From: an uncultured Eubacteriales bacterium | Lineage (GTDB): Bacteria > Bacillota_A > Clostridia > Christensenellales > Aristaeellaceae | NCBI GenBank assembly: GCA_944333375.1 | Contig: CALVKX010000071.1 | Span: 1 to 8,929, forward strand | Length of the DNA: 8,929 nt | Reading direction: 5' to 3' | Part shown: positions 5,959 to 8,929 of the stretch, piece after piece | How the letters are laid out: the number at the start of each line of letters is the position of its first letter | Position numbering within the stretch: the first letter of the stretch is position 1 | Notes under the pieces: model-generated | What the model was told of the DNA's origin: nothing | Database searches by the model: none | Seen by the model: only the letters and a program-made list of their open reading frames with translations | Position numbers and translations under genes: made by a program

Positions 5959-7571
5959 AGTACCTCCCGCGGAGTCACGCCCACATACACGGTGTCCGCC
6001 TTGGCGGGATAGGTGTCGGTGCTCACCTTTACCCGGCCGGTTTCCACACCGTCCACATAGGTGATGAGATAGGCGTCCACCTTGTAGCCCTCGCGGCCGT
6101 TGATGGTCTTGGTCTCGTCCACATAGGTCACATAGGTGGCGTCCTCGTCCTCCTTGATGATGGCCTCCTCGGGCTTGGGGATGACCTCGACGGTCTCGGT
6201 CACCAGTTCATAGCTGACGCCGTTGAGCGAGGGACCGTAGAGACGCACCTCGCACTGGAGGTTCTTTCTGCCCGAGCCGGTCACATGCGCCGCCAGATAC
6301 ACCGTGCCGCCGGATTCGTTGCGGAAGGAGAAGTCGATCTCGCGGCCGCGGGTATCGCTCACGGTGGCGTCCTTGCCGTATTCCGTGTAGCTGACGGCCA
6401 TGGAGTGCGGCTCACGGCTGAGGATGGTCATACCGCCCTGGATGGCCGCCAGGTATACCGTGGTGCTGGCCTGGCACACACCGCCGCCCCAGCCCCACTG
6501 CTCGGTCCCGTAGGCGTATTCAATGGCAGGCAAAAATCCGTTCTCCATGCTGCGGCGGCCCACGGTGTCATTGAAGCTGAACTTGCTGCCGTTGGCCAAT
6601 GTCATGCCGTTGATCTTGGAGAAGGCGATGCGGATGTTTTCGGTTCGGTCCTCGGTGGAGGCGCTGGAGATGGGGGTGACGGCGCGATAGCGCAGCTCCA
6701 CGGTTTTTTCAAGGTCGGCCACGGTCACGTTGGGCGCGATGCTCTCCGGCTCAAGGAGCACCTCGCCGCTTTCAAGGTTCTGCACCATCTGCAAAATCTG
6801 CTCGCGCACAGTGCTGGTATCCAGCCTCTGGCCGTAGACCTCCTGCTGGAAGGTGAAGGGATTGCTGGCATCGTCGGGGTTGAAGCTGATGATATAGGCG
6901 TCGCTGGGCGTGCGGTAGGCCGCGTTTTCCAGCGTCTGCAAAATCTCGTCGATGGGCGCGGTGTTGGCGCTCTGCTGGGCGCTGAAGAAGGCGTTCTGCG
7001 TGGTCCTGGCCGCCTCGATCTCCTCCTGGAGCTCGAAGATGTCCTTGCGGTTGTTCTCGTCCACGTCATGCCCGATGGCCCAGGCGGCGTTGAGCGCCGC
7101 GGTGGGATCAAAGGAGATCCCCAGCGTCTGGGCGGTGATGTCCTTGTACTGGCCGTTGGTGTTGCGAAGGCGGACATACCAGCCGTTCTGCTTCTGGTTG
7201 ACCTGGTCCCACACCAGCTGGCTGCCCTCGGCCCAGGTCAGGCCCGAGAGATCGATGCCGTCCACGCTCACGTTGTCCACAAAGACATTGAGATAAGGCC
7301 GCACGTCGCTCTGCGTCTTCCAGACATAACCCCACACGCCGGCGCCGCCCAGCAAAATGAGCACCAGCAGGACCTTAAAGAGCTGCCATTTGAGGCTGCG
7401 CTTTTTGCGCGGCCTTTTTTTGCCGGACCGCTGTGGCGGCGGGCCGGAGGCGCGGCGCTTGGGCTGAGCGGGCTTGGACGGCCCGGGCGGGGGCGCGTAC
7501 CAGTTGCCCTGCGTGTCGTAGTAACCGCTCTTTGTCTGCCCCGGCTGAGGGCGGTATCCCTGGTTATACAT
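5955..7571 (-). CDS. Membrane-anchored VanW-domain protein with G5-like C-terminus
   Basis: Domains of this 538-aa protein in order: a cytoplasmic Gly/Tyr/Pro-rich then Lys/Arg-rich tail (1-62), one transmembrane helix (about 64-84), an extracytoplasmic region (about 90-300) resembling the putative peptidoglycan-binding repeats found before VanW domains, the VanW domain (about 308-432), and a G5-like segment (about 455-532). The VanW core shows GSKFSFNDTVGRR (328-340), GWGGGVCQASTTVYLAA (360-376) and REPHSMAVSYTEYG (386-399). The conserved Cys366 and His389 are reminiscent of a catalytic pair, but no reaction is established for VanW domains. Despite the name, it need not involve vancomycin resistance, and no vanA/H/X genes are present. 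ATG 7571 follows AAAGGAG by about seven bases and overlaps the PHP gene stop by eight. A role in peptidoglycan binding or remodelling at the outer membrane face is inferred. Confidence 0.88.
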   Translation of the reverse strand: MYNQGYRPQPGQTKSGYYDTQGNWYAPPPGPSKPAQPKRRASGPPPQRSGKKRPRKKRSLKWQLFKVLLVLILLGGAGVWGYVWKTQSDVRPYLNVFVDNVSVDGIDLSGLTWAEGSQLVWDQVNQKQNGWYVRLRNTNGQYKDITAQTLGISFDPTAALNAAWAIGHDVDENNRKDIFELQEEIEAARTTQNAFFSAQQSANTAPIDEILQTLENAAYRTPSDAYIISFNPDDASNPFTFQQEVYGQRLDTSTVREQILQMVQNLESGEVLLEPESIAPNVTVADLEKTVELRYRAVTPISSASTEDRTENIRIAFSKINGMTLANGSKFSFNDTVGRRSMENGFLPAIEYAYGTEQWGWGGGVCQASTTVYLAAIQGGMTILSREPHSMAVSYTEYGKDATVSDTRGREIDFSFRNESGGTVYLAAHVTGSGRKNLQCEVRLYGPSLNGVSYELVTETVEVIPKPEEAIIKEDEDATYVTYVDETKTINGREGYKVDAYLITYVDGVETGRVKVSTDTYPAKADTVYVGVTPREVL

Positions 7572-8511
7572 CCTGCTGCTCCTTTTGCAAGTCGTCGGCC
7601 GCTTTCAACCGCGTCCGCGCCACCGCCGACATCAGCGCCCGCACGTCCTCCTCGGCCGTTAACCAGCCTGCGGGCAGGCGGCCCATGCGCGCCCGTACAT
7701 CCGTGTCGCCGTGGTAGTCGCTGCCGCCGGTCACCAGCAGCCCCTGGGCACGGGCCAGCGCATCGAGCATGCGCGCGTCCCCGTGCGACGCCGAGGGATG
7801 ATAGGCCTCGATTCCCCTGAGCCCGTGCGCCTTCCATTCAAGGATCAGCGCACGCAGGGCCGCTTCGTCCAGCCCCAGGCGCATGGGATGCGCCAGCACC
7901 GTGACCAGACCCATGCCGCTGAGCGCGGCCACCGTCTCGCCCGTGTCCAGCCGCTTGCGCGGGACGTAGGCGGGCTTTCCCTCCGCCAGATACCGTTCGA
8001 ATGCCTGCCGAACGCTACCGGCCTCGCCGGCCTCCACCAGCGCCCGCGCGATGTGCGCCCGTCCGACGCTGGGAATGGCCGGCAGGGCGCGCATCTGCGG
8101 CGTAATGCGCATCCCCAGTTCCTCCAGGCGCCGGATCATCTTCGCCGCCCGTTCGCCGCGGTCCGCGCAGACCCGACCAAGAAACGCCCTGAGCTGCGCG
8201 TGATCCGGCCTGGCCCCGTAGGCCAGCAGGTGCGTGCGGCCCCCCGGCCCCGTGCTCACCTCCACGCTGGGGATCAGCGTCAGGATCTGGCCGCCGCGCG
8301 CACGATTCTCCTCATCTACGGCCTGCGCCATCGCCTCCAGGCCGTCCATGGTGTCATGGTCGCACAGCGCGATCCACCTGATGCCAAGGCGCGCCGCGAT
8401 GGCGCAAAGCTGCGGCGGGGTCTTCAGGCCGTCGGAAAACACGCTGTGAACATGCAGGTCCGCCGGGCTCACCGTTTCATTCGTCCTCAGGTTCCACAAA
8501 AGGCTCGCCAT
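7564..8511 (-). CDS. PHP-domain metal-dependent phosphoesterase (TrpH/YciV-like)
   Basis: This cytoplasmic protein carries the full PHP metal-site set, numbered from ATG 8511: DLHVHSVFSDG (18-28), CDHDTMDGL (50-58), Glu84 in PSVEVST, HLLAYG (94-99), His208 in LAHPMRLG, GIEAYHPSASH (233-243) and GGSDYHGD (262-269). The 315-aa length and motif order fit the stand-alone PHP group that includes E. coli YciV/RNase AM, which acts on 3',5'-nucleoside bisphosphates and RNA 5' ends. That specific activity is inferred. The start is uncertain: ATG 8511 overlaps ftsH by 35 bases and its GGAGGAGG lies almost against the ATG. GTG 8472, four bases after the ftsH stop, would give a 302-aa protein beginning just before DLHVHS, as many relatives do, but has a weak ribosome site. 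The 3' end overlaps the VanW gene by eight bases. Confidence 0.88.
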   Translation of the reverse strand: MASLLWNLRTNETVSPADLHVHSVFSDGLKTPPQLCAIAARLGIRWIALCDHDTMDGLEAMAQAVDEENRARGGQILTLIPSVEVSTGPGGRTHLLAYGARPDHAQLRAFLGRVCADRGERAAKMIRRLEELGMRITPQMRALPAIPSVGRAHIARALVEAGEAGSVRQAFERYLAEGKPAYVPRKRLDTGETVAALSGMGLVTVLAHPMRLGLDEAALRALILEWKAHGLRGIEAYHPSASHGDARMLDALARAQGLLVTGGSDYHGDTDVRARMGRLPAGWLTAEEDVRALMSAVARTRLKAADDLQKEQQDV

Positions 8512-8929
8512 CCTCCTCCGCGCCCTCAGGGGCAAAGCCGGGGGTCTGGGCGCCGTCGGCCTGCGCGTCGGGCGTCGGGTCGCTCTGGGCGCCGTCGGAA
8601 GGCTGCATCTTCTCCACCTCGGTCATGGGCGGGAGCGGCTCGCCGCGCATCACGCGCTCAAAGTCGGCGCGGGTGAGCGTATCGCGCTCCAAAAGCGCCT
8701 CGGCCACGGCCACCAGCTTATCCTGATGGTCCCTGAGCAGCTTGCAGGCGCGCGCGTAGCACTCGTCCAGCAGGCGCTTGACCTCCTGATCGATGGCGGC
8801 GGCGCTCTGCTCGCTGTATTCGCGGCTCTGGCCGAACTCCATGCCCACAAAGACCTCCTGGTCGCTGCCCAGGTACATGGTGCCGATGGAATCGCTCATG
8901 CCGAACTGCGTTACCATCCGGCGGCACAG
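8477..8929 (-). CDS. ftsH: ATP-dependent zinc metalloprotease FtsH, C-terminal fragment
   Basis: The frame is open from the right edge, so only the last 150 residues are seen; the membrane segments, AAA+ module and HEXXH site lie outside. The visible part is the end of the M41 peptidase domain: RRMVTQFGMSDSIGTMYLG (3-21), EVFVGMEFGQSREYSEQSA (25-43), AIDQEVKRLLDECYARA (45-61) and the helical DKLVAVAEALLERDTL (70-85), all typical of bacterial FtsH. FtsH degrades misassembled membrane proteins and selected cytoplasmic regulators. After about residue 105 comes an acidic, Pro/Ala/Gln-rich low-complexity tail ending in EPEDE; FtsH tails vary among species, so this is not abnormal. It heads the visible five-gene series and is followed directly by the PHP gene. 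Confidence 0.93.
   Translation of the reverse strand: MCRRMVTQFGMSDSIGTMYLGSDQEVFVGMEFGQSREYSEQSAAAIDQEVKRLLDECYARACKLLRDHQDKLVAVAEALLERDTLTRADFERVMRGEPLPPMTEVEKMQPSDGAQSDPTPDAQADGAQTPGFAPEGAEEDGEPFVEPEDE

Noticed and set aside
5955..7571. Vancomycin-resistance gene
   Set aside because: The VanW domain is common in Firmicutes without resistance. None of the ligase, dehydrogenase or dipeptidase genes needed for resistance is present.
6285..7820. 511-codon plus-strand open frame opposite the VanW gene
   Set aside because: It has low-complexity composition, no domain and no ribosome site of note. It mirrors the third-position bias of the real gene.
1..8929. Mobile element, prophage, CRISPR or defence island
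   Set aside because: I saw no transposase, integrase, terminal repeats, repeat-spacer arrays, toxin-antitoxin pairs or tRNA targets, and base use looks uniform across the window.

Overview
The window is GC-rich with strong G/C bias at third codon positions. All nine recognisable genes lie on the minus strand, so transcription runs from high to low coordinates. Purine-rich Shine-Dalgarno sites, a VanW-domain protein, a DUF368/PopT transporter, a CapA-family protein and a formate-tetrahydrofolate ligase together suggest a GC-rich member of the Clostridia (Oscillospirales or Christensenellales type). That placement is an inference from gene content and base use, not from a marker gene.

The first transcription unit runs from about 8929 down to a terminator at 4247-4288. 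In order it encodes the C-terminal part of FtsH (cut by the window edge), a PHP-domain phosphoesterase, a membrane-anchored VanW/G5 envelope protein, a TtcA-type tRNA 2-thiolation enzyme, and a DUF368 (PopT) polyprenyl-phosphate transporter. Most junctions overlap by 4-8 bases or nearly touch. A possible internal promoter over the end of ttcA may give the transporter extra transcription. The theme is membrane quality control, envelope maintenance and tRNA/nucleotide housekeeping.

The second unit starts at a near-consensus promoter (TTGAAA, 17 bases, TATACT) at 4213-4241. It encodes formate-tetrahydrofolate ligase (fhs), an Lrp/AsnC-family regulator, a class I aminotransferase that overlaps the regulator by a GTGA junction, and a secreted CapA-family protein that runs off the left edge. 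The regulator and aminotransferase look like a coupled amino-acid sensing and metabolism pair attached to one-carbon metabolism. The 60-base fhs-regulator gap carries inverted repeats that could be an operator or RNA structure.

I see no mobile element, CRISPR array, tRNA, rRNA, phage gene or defence system, and no gene-free stretch longer than about 155 bases. This looks like an ordinary chromosomal housekeeping region. The points of interest are operon architecture, start-site choices, and less-characterised domains (VanW, the CapA fragment, the unassigned aminotransferase), not a new system.
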